From Athripsodes cinereus (lineage: Eukaryota; Arthropoda; Insecta; Trichoptera; Leptoceridae): a stretch of 64,000 nucleotides of DNA. Position 1 is the stretch's first letter, and each line of letters starts with the position of its first letter. A program made the translations under genes and the position numbers. Location: the NCBI GenBank assembly GCA_947579605.1, contig OX388327.1, positions 10,713,122 to 10,777,121 of the forward strand, in the 5' to 3' direction. This document shows, in pieces, positions 21,757 to 34,500 of this stretch. Under the pieces are notes generated by a model. That model was not told the origin of the DNA, searched no databases, and saw only the letters and a list, made by a program, of their open reading frames with translations.

Positions 21757-24700
21757 ATGGCTAAGTATAAGGTTGTTATGGTCAGGCACGGAGAAAGTGA
21801 GTGGAACCAGAAGAACCTCTTCTGCGGCTGGTTCGATGCTAACCTCAGCGAGAAAGGTAAGTTTCACACGTCGTTGTCCCAGTATATATGTATAATAATT
21901 CATAAAACTAACTTTTAACAGTGTTTTAAATTATAAATGTCTCATTAGGTACATGCATTTCATGATAAATTCATGAAATGAGGGGCATGCCCTACCTTGG
22001 TAGGCGTCCAAATTGGCTTCTATCAGGATTTACCATAGTGTAAATAATAGTGGCTATCACTTTACAGGGAACACCTAATAAAGTAAACATTGTTTGGAAA
22101 TGTGTAAACTTCAGGCCCCTATCAGTCTGGGATCAATAGACCATTAAAGGATGATGTCACAGAAAAATCATTGAGGGGCATCAGGCATCCCAACACAACA
22201 GATGATTACGGTGTAATATTAGGTGGAACGCCTAAAGAATACCTAATAATCAAAAAAACTGTCAGTGTCGATTTTGTTATTATTTTGTCGTCTGAATTTC
22301 TTTTTTTTCTCTTATGGCATAACATCTTACAAGGATGATTTGCGCAATCTGACTGTTTGCCCCCCAAGCAAAAGCAAATCCATAGACAAGACCACGTGAC
22401 CTTTAATGGTCTATAGGTCTCCCAGTCTTTTATATCAGTTTTCAAGTGTAAAAGGCAAATGTTTGTATAACATCACAATAGGTCATTTTACTTCTTCAAT
22501 TTAGCGATTAGGTATGCTATGCTATCTTGTTTTACTTTATTGGGTTAGTTGGAAGATATTGCGTCCCTGCGATAAACTCGCCCATTGTGCAAAATATTTG
22601 TATATACCATGTTGTAATCTCATTATTTTTGTTTAAATATTTTGTACAATAAAGTTTATTATTATGCCACACATTCTGATTGTCTTAGCTTTTATTGGTG
22701 CAGAGAGGTCCAATTGGATGTTTATTATATGTAGTTAGTCTGTTGGCTTCCCCATTTGTGGGAGATGCCGTGATGATATGAATAAATTAATAAAGTAAGG
22801 AACACTTCTTATTTTATTCATTCACTGCGTAATACATACTGATAGAATTGTTTTAATATGATTTTTTTATATGTTTTCGTTTGAATACTCGATGGGCGGT
22901 ATGCCTCACAATAATTTTGTGTTAATTATAAATATTTAAGGTGCATTTCAGCACTTTACCTCACCATTAGGCAGCAACTCCCAAAGAGCGCTTGATTACA
23001 TTACAACTCCCATATTATTTCATAGTGCATAATTTTGTCATCAGCCGTCTGCGGCAAGATACTGAATCATACTTACAATTAAGAGCAGGGAACTTAATCT
23101 AAGAACTCTCCATGATTAAATAATAGCCATTTTTATTATTTATTGTGTACATCTCTGAATACCTTAACTGTAAGAAACATAATTTTGTCATCAGCCGTCT
23201 GCGGCAAGATACTGAATCATACTTACAATTAAGAGCAGGGAACTTAATCTAAGAACTCTCCATGATTAAATAATAGCCATTTTTATTATTTATTGTGTAC
23301 ATCTCTGAATACCTTAACTGTAAGAAACATAATTTTGCTTGTTTCATGAAGGTGAAGTAGAAAAGCTGTGGAAATCTAACTACGAGATTTCTCAATTGAA
23401 ATTCCGAGAGTCTACCATTTTTTAAATATCAATATATTATTTCTGTTAATATACAATAATGATCAATTTTGAATTATCTGATTTCAGTATGATTATGCGT
23501 GATCACCGGGTTTTTACAACAATTAAAAATATATTTGTGAAGTTATTTGTGTACTCAAAATTGTAATGTGACCTTCAGCTTATATTGTAAGGTCACACAC
23601 ATATCATCAAAACTGTTTATCTCATTGCATTAAAAAATAACATACATAGACAATTCACACAGATCGAGGTAGTCCCAAACTAAGATGAATCTTGTATTAT
23701 GGGTACTAACGCGACGATACACACATACTTATGCACTAAGCACATATACATGTAACACCCAGACCCAGGACAATTTGAAAAATGTCATTCTTCACTCTGC
23801 CCTGGCCGGGAATCGAACCTGGTACCTCGTGACTCAAAGGCAAGAGCGTTACCTCCACGCCACACCGGCCGTCATATAGTTCTTAGTTCAATATTATTCC
23901 ATGTATATTATCACATCATCTCCTATAAGTGGGTAGCAAGTAGAATAATATTAAATTAAAGTATCCACTGTCCAGTTCCATAACTCAGCAAGTCCAAATG
24001 TCTTATATTCGAGATATCGTCATTTTTGTAATTTTGCTATATTTATATTTTGCTTTAAAAATACAACAGAAAGTGAAATACAGTGAAACCTCTATCTATC
24101 GTTCCTCGAATAATTGTTTTCCCGTATTTGTCGTTATTTTTTACAGTTCCGAATTAGTTTCATACAAAACACGTAAAAATATATCGCATCCATCATTTCT
24201 CTATATGATTTTATCGCATTGACCGTTTAAATTACACAAAAAAATCGTATATAGGTATGTATAAAAACATTGGAGAGCGAGCGAGAAAGAAAGAACAGTT
24301 TGTTGATTCTGTCGGCTGTCTTTTATGAAAGTACGTCAGTTGGTACAATAAAAAAGCAAAAAAACAAAAATGACGATGAAAGATTACATACAGTATAAAG
24401 TATGAATTTGCTCTCCATGCAGCTATCTTTTTTATTTTGTTACTATATTTTTTATTTCAACAAATTGATATATAAGTAACTTTTGAAACATGTATCATTT
24501 TTATAAAACCTATATACTCGTATGTACCTACATATTAAACATTAAAATACATATTAATGTGACTTTTTCTATACTCCCGCATTCATTGTTTTCCCGCATC
24601 CATAGTTTATTTCAATAGGTCCCTTCAAAAACGATAGATAAAGGTTTCACTGTATACTATATAATAAGCACAATGTTAAAGAAATATATTATCTTTGTTT

Positions 24701-27700
24701 TGTTCGATAGTTAAACTATTCAAAATATATATTTGTAGAATTGAAAATAGGGACATTAATTTTTTTTCATTAACTAAATATTTAATATATAAAGGGAAGT
24801 TGATTATATGTATTATCATGTCATAAAAAACAAACCATTCAAGATGAGTGAGTAGAAAAAATTCTCATCTGAAATAGAAAAATTGAAGGGAAAAAGTAAA
24901 AGAGGAAATTGATTTTAAAAATAATTATTGTTTGAAAAAATTCTGCTTGGAAATTAAAATTTATTCAACGTCACAATTACATTGTTTTTGTATTTTGTTT
25001 GAAGGTAAGGAAGAGGCCGCTGCTGCTGGCAAAGCTTTGAAGTCAGCAGGTCTTACCTTTGATGTAGCCCACACCTCTGTACTGACCAGAGCACAGAAGA
25101 CTCTCGCTGCTGCCTTGGAGGAGATTGGTCAATCTGATCTGCCCGTACAGAAAACATGGAGACTCAATGAGAGACACTACGGAGGTCTCACCGGACTCAA
25201 TAAAGCTGAGACTTCTGCCAAGTATGGAGAAGAACAGGTTTGAATACTTTGAACATCCCATATTTATATAATTTACATGTGAGGGGTTAGAATAAAATTA
25301 TAAGAACAATACATTTAGTACAATTTATTTACACAACCAAGTTATATGCAATCATTATAAATATTTGAAATAAAGGCAATAACCCCTGTTAGCAGTATAA
25401 AGATTAATGTGTGTAAAAAATGCAGTAGGTATATTTGTATTTCTTTTAATAAATTAACATGAAGCTGTACCAAATAAGTAGAGTTGGTCGTTATAACGAG
25501 GAACGCGTGATATATTAAATTATTTTTACGGAGCGTGGTAGTAGAATATCGATATATCACGTCACACTATTATCGTGTGATTTCTGACTACGACCCGCTA
25601 CTTCGTTCCGAACGACGTGAATTATCACAGATATCAAATTTTCTATGGAAAATCAATTAGGTATTACTATTAATTAGGTATTAATCAGTTACTTATCACA
25701 CCGCCATACATTTTACTATGGACGATCATTTAGGTATTCCCGATGACGTTACAAATCACGCGACGATACAATTTAGTATGGAAAATAATATTTAGGTATT
25801 ATTTGAAAAGGAACGCGTTATTTTTTTCGCCTCAAAACGGTACTACTACGGACATCTGTTGATTGACACAAAAGTATTATGAGTTCGAGATACAGGTAGA
25901 TAATTATTCATAACCCTTTTATCACCTGAGTGGTCAAAGGACTATCTCCACATGATTTTACATGTTTATTTTTCATAAAATCAAATTTAAATTTTTTAAT
26001 CTAATTAATATAGTAAAAAATCTTTTACTTTATTAATTTTATGATTGATATAATTTAAAAGAGATTATTTTAATCTTTTAATTATAACTATTTATATTAT
26101 TGTTAGAAAAGTGTTGACAGACAAAAAAATAAGACAGTCAGGATGGGGGACAAACCTCATCGCTGAGTTTAAGATCTAAAATGTCTTTATTTTTTTGAAC
26201 TTGTCTTTTTTATTTGCACGTTTGATCTTGCGTATCTTATTATTGTTCGTCGCCAGATAAAAAATATTTTTGAACAAAACCAGGAGGTAATTTTTTTTAT
26301 GGGGGGGGGGGGGTGATAACGGTAGCTTATCTAATAACAGAGTATAAATAAATAGTAGTCGCTTATGTTCCATTATTTTCAAACAGCCGTTATTCCCAAC
26401 TCTACAAATAAGTATGTTTTGGTATTGTATATTTAAAGGTTCACATCTGGCGTCGTAGTTTTGATGTCCCACCTCCAGAAATGACCCCAGACCACCCGTA
26501 CCATGACATCATTGTGAAGGATCCACGATATGCAGAGACTCTTAAACCAGAGGACTTCCCCAAGTGTGAGAGTCTTAAGTTGACCATCCTCCGCACACTT
26601 CCCTACTGGAATGATGTTATCATCCCTCAGGTATGTATTCCTCTTAATTTTGATCTCTTATAAATACATATAACATTGTGTAAAGTTTCAGGCAACAATT
26701 AGGATTTCCACTCTTTTCTGTAAGTTTTCAAATTATTTTGTGAAATACAGGTTTTTATAAAACTCAAAAATCATGCATTCTCAATTCTATGATGAAGTAT
26801 GCTATCCATCCTGAATGCCTCATCTTTATGTAGCACGATGAGGATGATGTGTATGTGTTTAGTCAACTTGTGAGAAATGCTTTTTGGTATCAATAGTTTT
26901 ATTAGCTTTGTTGTGTAAAGATGATGTGCGAAAATAATCAGTAAATAAATTGCTTAAAAAATACGGAATAGCAGGAGAATTTGAATAAAATATCTTCCAC
27001 TTAAACCCAGCATCCTACCAACCACTGAATTACCATTTCTCTAGGGAAAGCAGATATTATATTCCTTGTGTATCCTGTTTAAAAGTATCTAATATAAATT
27101 ATTGTATTTCATTGTACCTACAGATGAAAGAGGGCAAGAGGATTATCATTGCTGCCCATGGAAACAGTCTGCGAGGCATCGTCAAACATCTGGACAGTGA
27201 GTATAAAACATAAACATATTTTTTGCTTGGGCAACCAACCTAGTTTGGTTGATATGGCTCTATGTAAGCGATCTATTTCGGCATTCATGCACAGCACTTG
27301 CCAATTCTATTATTTTTAAGTAATAATAATAGACAATTTTATAATGTGCCGTTTTGTGGAAAAAATCCACTTCATTCAAAATGGATTCATCTTCATCCAT
27401 TCATTTTCTGAGATGGATACAATTAAAATATCTACTAACTTTTAATTAAAATAATTTTGTTTGTTCTTGTAAAGAAAACCATTCAGAGTTACATATCGAC
27501 TGTGCTCAGGACAAAGGCATCAAACCACATCGGTCAAATTTTATAGGAGAAGCAAAAAACTGTAGGATGAAGAAAATTTCAAATTTTTGTCATTATTATT
27601 TTACCATCTTTTTGTAATGTAGTTTTTTTATCATGTCATAAAAATTTAAGAAAAAATATTCAGGAATTATCAAGTTATAAGCAAAAAATCAAAAAAAAAG

Positions 27701-28247
27701 TTGATTAAATCCTTTGTCCTGACAAACTTTAGCAACATGTTAATGAGATATGTATGTCGCATGTTTGGGGTTATGTGGTTTGATGCCTTTTTCCTCGCCG
27801 TAAAATTATGTCTGGATGAAATTTTTTGGTGTTAATAATGAAACTTATGCTGTTTGAGTCCTTTGTCCTATTGGGTATTTGCAATTAAGTCCTTGCTAAA
27901 AAAAAATATTTTGCTTTTTCTATAAAAACTAGACTTTTGTGGATTGAATCCTTTTACTAGAATGTGTACAAGACACAAATGATTGACTTCAAAACATAAA
28001 ACAACTTTTGCCAAAATTGTGGTTTGATGCCTTTGTCCTGAGCACAGTCGATATTTTAATAATTATATGGATTTTTTCAGACATGTCTGATGAAGCCATT
28101 ATGGAATTGAATCTCCCAACTGGTATTCCATTCGTCTATGAACTGGATGAGAACTTCAAACCCGTTGTGTCAATGCAGTTCCTCGGAGATGAAGAAACTG
28201 TTAAGAAAGCTATGGCAGCTGTTGCGGCACAAGGAAAGGCCAAGTAA
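21757..28247 (+). CDS. Pglym78: Cofactor-dependent phosphoglycerate mutase, five exons
   Basis: Exons: 21757-21856, 25005-25237, 26439-26630, 27124-27196, 28081-28247; all GT-AG, total 254 residues, exactly the usual length of animal PGAM1/2. It interconverts 3- and 2-phosphoglycerate in cytosolic glycolysis through a phosphohistidine and 2,3-bisphosphoglycerate. The catalytic RHGE motif holds His11 ([19 protein letters not shown]), the acid/base Glu89 lies in LNERHYGGL, and the second active-site His187 lies in [11 protein letters not shown]. The C-terminus [15 protein letters not shown] is canonical. The symbol follows the Drosophila orthologue and is by analogy. Introns carry a pogo-like MITE, a tRNA-headed retroposon, a 150-bp duplication and a TA-flanked palindromic MITE. 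AATAAA-type signals follow near 28389 and 28420. Confidence 0.97.
22060..22440 (-). repeat. Interspersed repeat, inverted copy 2 of the pair with 8088-8425
   Basis: Reverse-orientation matches to the Rab35 intron 3 copy: CTTATGGCATAACATCTTAC, GATGATTTGCGCAATCTGAC, ATAGACAAGACCACGTGACC and GCCTAAAGAATACCTAATAA. Core match about 22200-22415. Non-coding; possibly a MITE. Confidence 0.7.
22515..22675 (+). mobile_element. LINE 3' tail
   Basis: GGTTAGTTGGAAGATATTGC then CCTGCGATAAACTCGCCC and a terminal TTTTGTACAATAAAGTTTAT TATTATG. The same layout is found inverted at 4608-4860 and, diverged, at 33715-33860. A 5'-truncated CR1/jockey-like copy without coding remnant. Confidence 0.55.
22705..22790 (-). 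repeat. ACCATCACGG family fragment, minus orientation
   Basis: GTTGGCTTCCCCATTTGTGG then GAGATGCCGTGATGATATGA is the reverse complement of the family head. Confidence 0.7.
23028..23327 (+). repeat. Tandem duplication, 150 bp x 2
   Basis: CATAATTTTGTCATCAGCCG at 23028 recurs at 23178 with no differences seen through ...ACCTTAACTGTAAGAAA, and a third copy starts (CATAATTTTG at 23328). In phosphoglycerate mutase intron 1. Confidence 0.9.
23665..23876 (-). mobile_element. tRNA-headed SINE, minus orientation
   Basis: On the minus strand, a tRNA-like head (GACGGCCGGTGTGGCGTGGA ... CCAGGTTCGATTCCCGGCCA) carries pol III A- and B-box-like words. It is followed by a body ending in TAGTTTGGGACTAC-type sequence (plus-strand GTAGTCCCAAACTAAG at 23669). 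The combination is one I associate with abundant retroposons of moths and butterflies. Confidence 0.65.
24081..24652. mobile_element. Tc1/mariner (pogo/Tigger-like) non-autonomous element
   Basis: Inverted ends CAGTGAAACCTCTATCTATC / GATAGATAAAGGTTTCACTG, flanked on both sides by TA (24079-24080 and 24653-24654). Ends beginning CAGT with a TA target duplication fit pogo/Tigger elements. Length 572 bp; no transposase frame inside. Confidence 0.82.
25480..25880. other. CpG-richer, repetitive patch in phosphoglycerate mutase intron 2
   Basis: Richer in CG words than the rest of the intron (GAACGCGTGATATATT, CGTTCCGAACGACGTG, AAGGAACGCGTT). TATGGAAAAT...TTTAGGTATT-like phrases recur inside it about three times. 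Unrecognised; probably a diverged transposable element. Confidence 0.35.
26141..26240 (+). repeat. ACCATCACGG family, partial copy
   Basis: Family middle part: CAGGATGGGGGACAAACCTC then ATCGCTGAGTTTAAGATCTA and AATGTCTTTATTTTTTTGAA. Another partial copy, reversed, lies near 26705-26830 (ACTCTTTTCTGTAAGTTTTC, CTATCCATCCTGAATGCCTC). Confidence 0.65.
27495..28052. mobile_element. Palindromic-ended MITE with 35-bp perfect inverted ends
   Basis: The 35 bases at 27495-27529 (ATCGACTGTGCTCAGGACAA...) are the exact reverse complement of 28018-28052. The outermost TA/AT bases allow a TA target duplication (27494-27495 and 28052-28053), as for Tc1/mariner-type elements. The inner half-site GGTTTGATGCCTTT...CC recurs near 27777, and TCCTTTGTCCT words near 27710 and 27860. 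It ends 28 bp upstream of the last exon of phosphoglycerate mutase. Non-coding. Confidence 0.85.
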
Positions 28248-29820
28248 ATAATGCTGGCAACATTACTATTAATTATCACCATAGATAAACCAAATCATAG
28301 ACAATTGCTGTTACAATACTTTGTATGTAAAATATAATTATGTTTGGCTGAATCATCACCCTTGTTTCGAGGAGATTAATGTTTTGAAAAATAAATTATT
28401 TGTTATTTTACATATTTAAATAAAACGTAGAAATTCACATGATATAATTGAGGCTTTCTCTTTTTCTATGTAAATAATCATCTATTAATAATCTCAATTT
28501 ATTTATGGATAAATCATAATAGATCAAATCCAAATGGAGTCATTTAGCATTTAAGTTATTCAGTGTTACTTGTTTATAAATTATTTTAAATTAATATGTT
28601 TATATTTTAAGAAAAAAAAAAAGATTTATCAAAACGCGTGACATTTTGTCTTTAGCTAAGCTTTTAGCTTAGTGTGAAAGGTGTATAAGGTTGTATTTGG
28701 GTTTATAACAAAACCCAGATATATCTTTTAAAAAAAAAAAAATTATTTATTTATTTCTATTGGAAACGAGCGGTAATTACTAAACTTTTTTTGTGTATTT
28801 GTTTCGTCAATATAATAATATGATGATTATATATTGTTGTATAGATTTGGATGTTTTTGTGACGAAAAACTAAATAAATATTACTGTTGGAAATTAAATG
28901 GTTTTAATTATCATCCCTAAAGTAAGAAACTCTATTTAGCTATTTATAAGGAAAGTGGCATCGTTTGTTTCATCTTAAAACAAAATACTCATAAAAACTA
29001 GAGAATGCGTAAATTTATTTATATTAGTAATATTTTCATTTATACTTATTGTTAAATGTCGAAGATTATGTACATTCTCAATATTAATAATATTTTTGAG
29101 ATTTTTAGGCATTCTACATTTTTATGTGTTGTTATTTTGTTTTCTGATAAAACAGAGATTGCCGCTTTTATTTAAATTTTTATACGATATATATCTCTGG
29201 AACAATGACACTCATAGACAATACAATCTATGCATTCTCATTTAAAATCTCTACACATTTAAATCTATTAGGTGTATGTCAGATTGTAAAAAAATCCATG
29301 TATGTTCATTTGTTTACTCAAGCGACTCAAAATTCCATTACAATATATCACGCTCCTACATTCCCCGACACCAGGGGTGATCCTAAACGGCCACACCCGA
29401 GGGTAGGTTATGATAGCAGCGTGATTGGAATATGTTAAAAAATAAAAGGTGATCTCCAAAATACTTACTCAGGCTTTTACTAGTTCTTAGATCTTATTAT
29501 TCACAACATTATGAGTTTTTGGCAAGTTTATCTAGAGGTAAGTTCACACTAGGGTGGAGGAAAACACTTGTTAGGTATATAATATGTTTGATTTATTTAG
29601 ATCACATAAGCTGAACGAACCAGATTAATGCTAAAATGAAAAGATATGACCATGTATGGCTATTCAATGAACAATGAGAGATTATCAATATAAATGGTAA
29701 GTAATATTATCCAAATAATAACTCTTTCACACAGCAGGCATGCTCAATATCTTACAAATATTACAATAATATGAATATCAACTTTATATGGTATCAAAAT
29801 AGCATAAATTGTAATTTTAA
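28248..29820. other. 3' flank of phosphoglycerate mutase and intergenic sequence
   Basis: Probable 3' UTR at the start, then AT-rich sequence without a gene. About 28650-28735 resembles the tRNA-retroposon tail (TTTTAGCTTAGTGTGAAAGG, then TATTTGGGTTTATAACAAAA and an A-rich run). Confidence 0.4.
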
Positions 29821-30620
29821 TCGAAGTTGTACTGGGCGGGTAAACAATGAGGAGTAAATGGAAGGATCTTACTGGTCTTTTGAAGTCTGCTGAAAAATCT
29901 CCACTCCTTGAGGGTGAAATTCGGAGGGCCTTTCCACCACAAAGCCTAAGGATGAAACCTCTAAGCGATGATGGGGGAATTCTCAGAAGATTTGGGGTCG
30001 TCTGGCCGAAGGTTTCTACCAACAGTTCACGCACCGAATGGAGGCGAGATGGTAGATGCTCATGATGGCGTTACAGTTCGTAGTTTTTTCACGACGGCAG
30101 TTATGCTTTTAAGTCGGGTTAAAGAATTGGAAACTTTATAGTTTTACATTAGAATAACACTGGTCAGCGACTCTTATACGATTCACAGGTTACATATAGT
30201 GGATTGATTAATATTCACTGGTTACGACAATGCGCGATGATACCTTAAGAGCTAGGTTAACGGCGATTCACAGAAATACTATACTGAAGATAACCGACAT
30301 GATTTCAGAGAATTAAATCAATTAAATGGACTTTCCAACTAAATTTCCAAGCTCCAACTCATTTACACCGGAGGCGCGTAAAGAAATAAAAACGCGGTCC
30401 TCACGAGATGCTTTCTTCTCCAGATGGGGCGGCGAACTGCGTTCGAAAATGGCGCATCTTTAATAGCGTCATTGCAACGGTCTTTCTGCTATTCATCACG
30501 AGAACAAAATCATACGATGGGCGTCGCAAGGATATATTAACACGTGATTTGATGGTGAATTTCGGAATGGCCAAAAATTATTATTATTTCAAATGACCAA
30601 GTATAGAAAACGAAATGTAG
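29821..30620. promoter_or_regulatory. Less AT-rich region upstream of NTPDase gene A, with unrecognised short frames
   Basis: Clearly richer in G+C and CpG than its surroundings. It holds a 72-codon plus-strand frame at 29847-30065 (MRSKWKDLTGLLKSAEK..., basic, not recognised) and a 62-codon frame at 30408-30596. Neither has family features I can name. Because the first coding exon of NTPDase gene A is preceded by a good acceptor (CTTTTCAG, 31521-31528), an upstream non-coding exon and promoter must exist, and this region is the likeliest place. A short independent gene is an alternative. Confidence 0.35.
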
Positions 30621-30868
30621 TACAAAATTATCCCGTCAAGTTAATGGGTTACACATCGTTCTTGGATGTCATCATCTCTACGTCGCTACACGACAAATAG
30701 TAAAAATTGGATATATCACAATATATCTATAATTATTATACATACACAAAAAGTAAAATATTCAAGATATTTATAATACTTATGTTTTTACAAACTTTAT
30801 CTAGCTTTTTTTTTCTTCGCCATACATGAATTAATAGACAGAACAAACTGATACATAGGTCTATAGGC

Positions 30869-31015
30869 CAGGGATCGGCAACCTGCGGCTCGCGAGCCAC
30901 CTGCGGCTCTTTAGTTACATACGTACATAAATATTTTTTAACAAGAAAAAAATTGTGGCTCTTTTTGTAAATTGTAATTTTTGACTCTTCGGACTCAAAA
31001 GGTTGCCGACCCCTG
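30869..31015. mobile_element. hAT-type MITE, 147 bp
   Basis: Inverted ends CAGGGATCGGCAACCT / AGGTTGCCGACCCCTG with the GCGGCTCGCGAGCC core known from hAT elements in many animals. Flanks GTCTATAG and GTCTAAGC are only similar, so the target duplication has decayed or shifted. No coding sequence. Confidence 0.8.
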
Positions 31016-31590
31016 GTCTAAGCTGATAATATGTCAGATTTAAAAAATCAAATAAATTTTAGTAAAATCTGAGGTCACTTTAAGCAAAAAACTATAATGT
31101 TGAAAAAAAAAAAATGAGTTTGGGAATTGGGTGATCAATATTATTATTTGCATGTGAACAATGTGATGATTACAACAGAGTTGGAAAACTCAGTACAGCA
31201 GTAGATATCTAGTCTTCATAGGATGTTGTAGATTTGATAAATAATGTAAACATAAACCATTATTGAGTTGAATCAGTTGTATCCTATGTTTTATTACATG
31301 AATATTTGTGTCAGGTAAATCATTATTATTATTACACTAAATTACATTAAAGCAATTATGCTCAGCAAAATTGAATTATTTCTGTGTACAGTCAGAGAGG
31401 CAGATGTTCAACCATAATCATTGAAAGCAATATTATGGACAAGAGTCTCTGGAGAAAGTACTTAGGCGCAATGAGCACCCAACTCAACTTACTTATATAC
31501 TTTCTGTGTTCAATCTTAATCTTTTCAGTTCAATAGGTGGCAAGCCGTCTGACATCAGTGGACACGCTAAAAGATGGCGTACCATAAATT

Positions 31591-34500
31591 ATGCTGGTAA
31601 GCATCTTCACTTCAATAGGTTTTTTTTACACCTTGTGACATTGACTCAATAGTTTATCTAACTTGGATGCCCTTATTTGGGTCCATCAATGGTACTGTTT
31701 CGGCGTCTAACCCAAATAGGTCAAGGGAATGAAGGTGTATGGATGTAACTTACATTTTTCAATAATTTGTTTTGTTATAGACTATATTATTTCTGAAAGG
31801 TTCTGTACGTGTATAATTTATGGATAAGTCGTATCAATATAATATTTTATGATTTTAATGTTTTTGATAAGCAGGGCATGTATAATGATGATGATAGTAA
31901 AACTAATAAAAATAGTCACACACACACACACACACACACAAAGTAGATTAGGTATTTTCTTTTATGAAAACAAAAAATAAATGTGGATATATAAATACCT
32001 AGTCGGAGATTTATGACTCAAACATTTTGTCACTCAATATGAAGGAGTCACACATTGTCAGAAAGATCTAAAATTAAGTAAAAGAAACACTGTTGCCGTA
32101 TCACTATATCATTTTAAATTTATCTACTTATTTTTATCACACTTAAAGTAAACCAACTGCGAGTAATAAATATGCGAGTTGTCCTCTCTGTGCCGATAAA
32201 AAAGAAGATATTTAGAATGGGTGGCATACTTCATTACTAAATTGAATAAATTAATTGCCTTATTTGTGATGTTTCACAAACACCCGTTTTTACAGGACAC
32301 TCAAAAAGCTGCAGAAAAAAGTGGGAAATCTATTCTTCGCCGGGAACCCAACAAAACGTAGAAATAAATAATCAAGCAAATTAAAATTTGTATAAATAAA
32401 GATTTCTAAATGATTGTTCACACCACTCCCTGAATGTACACAATATCTTATGAAACAAATAACAAGTGAAATAAGAAAACATTATAATATTAGTATTATA
32501 ATGTTACATGCAGTGCATACACTACACTAGCACAAGTATTTGCAATAGTAATGCTGTTAATAGTGACACATTGGATAGTGCAACATATTTTCATCCGACA
32601 GGTTAAAGTGTATTATACATTATAGAGGAAAAGTATAATATTTAAGACAACTAATACTTGTGTTACTTCACTATGAGGTCCGTCAGAGTATATCATGTAA
32701 GTAAAAAATAAATATATAATACCCTCTATATTGATTCAAACTAAAATAAGAACGTTCCTAAATTTAATAATTAAGTTCACTTGAACTAACGCAACTAACA
32801 TTAGTATTCTATATGATACAAGTTGTATATAATTTTAATAAGGAACGATTTTAGAGTTTACAGAATACCAATGTAGACTAACTAAAATTGTAACGTTCCT
32901 ATTTTAGTTAGTACACACTAAAAATGAAATAGAATCGGGGATACTATACCCTACATATACTAATACTATAGGCAGAGAGAACAGAACACCATATTGATCT
33001 CTTCTCACATACTTTATTCGCATTCTCTACATTTGTACAATTTCTCATACATGCTTGGAAAATTATCTTAATCAAAAAATGTGCAATTTCAACAAAACAT
33101 TTGTGCAATTTCTCATACATGTTTGGAAAATTATTTTAACCAACAAACGTGCAATTTGGTGCAATCTCAACAAAACATTTGTGCAATTTCTCATACATGT
33201 TCGGAAAATTATCTTAATCAACAAACGTGTAATTTCAACAAAACATTCGTGCAATTTCTCATACATGTTCGGAAAATTATCTTAATTAACAAACATGCAA
33301 TTTCGTGTGATTTCAACAAAACATATTTGCAATTTCTCATAGATGCTTGGAAAATTATCTTAATCAACAAACGTGCAATTTCAACAAAACATTCGTGCAA
33401 TTTCTCATAGATGTTTGGAAAATTTTCTTAATCAACAAACTTGAAAATTTGATCCACATAGTTCAGTAACGTGTTTTTGTTGAAAAAAAAATCAATTTGA
33501 AATAATAAGTCATATTGTTGAAAAAAAAATCAATTTGAAGTAATAAGTCACACTTGCGGTTGTCAGTTACCTGGTGGTAGAGTAGCATCATCATTTGATT
33601 AGTTGAAAGAAATTAGTGACCCTATATCACTAGTCTTCTAAGTTCACTGCTGAGACATTACACTTTCACAACATATATACATACGTCACTTACTATGAGG
33701 TTGTTCAAGATATAGTTAGCTGGGTTAGTTGGAAGAAATTGTGTGTTTGGGAATAGATCACTTTCTGTGTATTGATTATATCTAATCTAATGTAAGTATA
33801 TGAAATTGTGTGTAATTGCAGTGTAAAAAGAAGAATAAAATAAATAAATATTTATTAAAAGAAAAAATCTATCTTAAAAAATCCTTTCTTATTTTTCATT
33901 ATTATGAACAATGAATCTGGTTTGTAAAAAACACAAATATTATATCCCTGTGAATAGATTAATACATTTTTATAAAGTTATATATAAACATATGAAGGTG
34001 GCTAGCAATCTTATGATAGGTCCTGAGTTCTTTTTCTCCCGCTACCAACCCACTTCACTTGCACGACACAAGTATTAATTTTGCTTACTATGAATGTGTT
34101 TGAGTTATTTCAAATCCAGATTTATGTTTGAAATATATTTGGGTTATGTGCAAACCTAGACTCACCTTAGAAAAATGTATACCGTGATATAAAATGTTAT
34201 TTTTACAATGAACACTTTTATCAGGATACATTTTTAAATTTAACATGAAACTATCACATAAGGTTTAGAAAAGACAACGTCACCTTATTGGGTATTTCCA
34301 CAGATGGGACACAAGTTCACAACACATCCTTTATTGTATACTATATGTATTAGTACTACTACTATACCATCACGGCATATCCCACAAGCGGGGTAGCCAG
34401 CAGACTAGCTACATGCAATAAACATGTAAGCTGTTTTCTCTCTGCCAAAAACATGAAAACATTCAGAATGGGTGGCAAACCTTATTGTTGAATTTTAAAA

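Noticed and set aside
23665..23876. A functional tRNA on the minus strand
   Set aside because: Pol III boxes are present but the cloverleaf is poor, and the attached body is that of an interspersed retroposon.
31529..31596. Alternative frame through the NTPDase A start exon encoding a basic peptide
   Set aside because: It meets a stop soon after joining exon 2 (FKE then TGA). The frame starting at 31591 leads into the full NTPDase.
33055..33410. Open frames of 60-109 codons on both strands
   Set aside because: They lie wholly inside the 68/78-bp minisatellite and repeat with its units.
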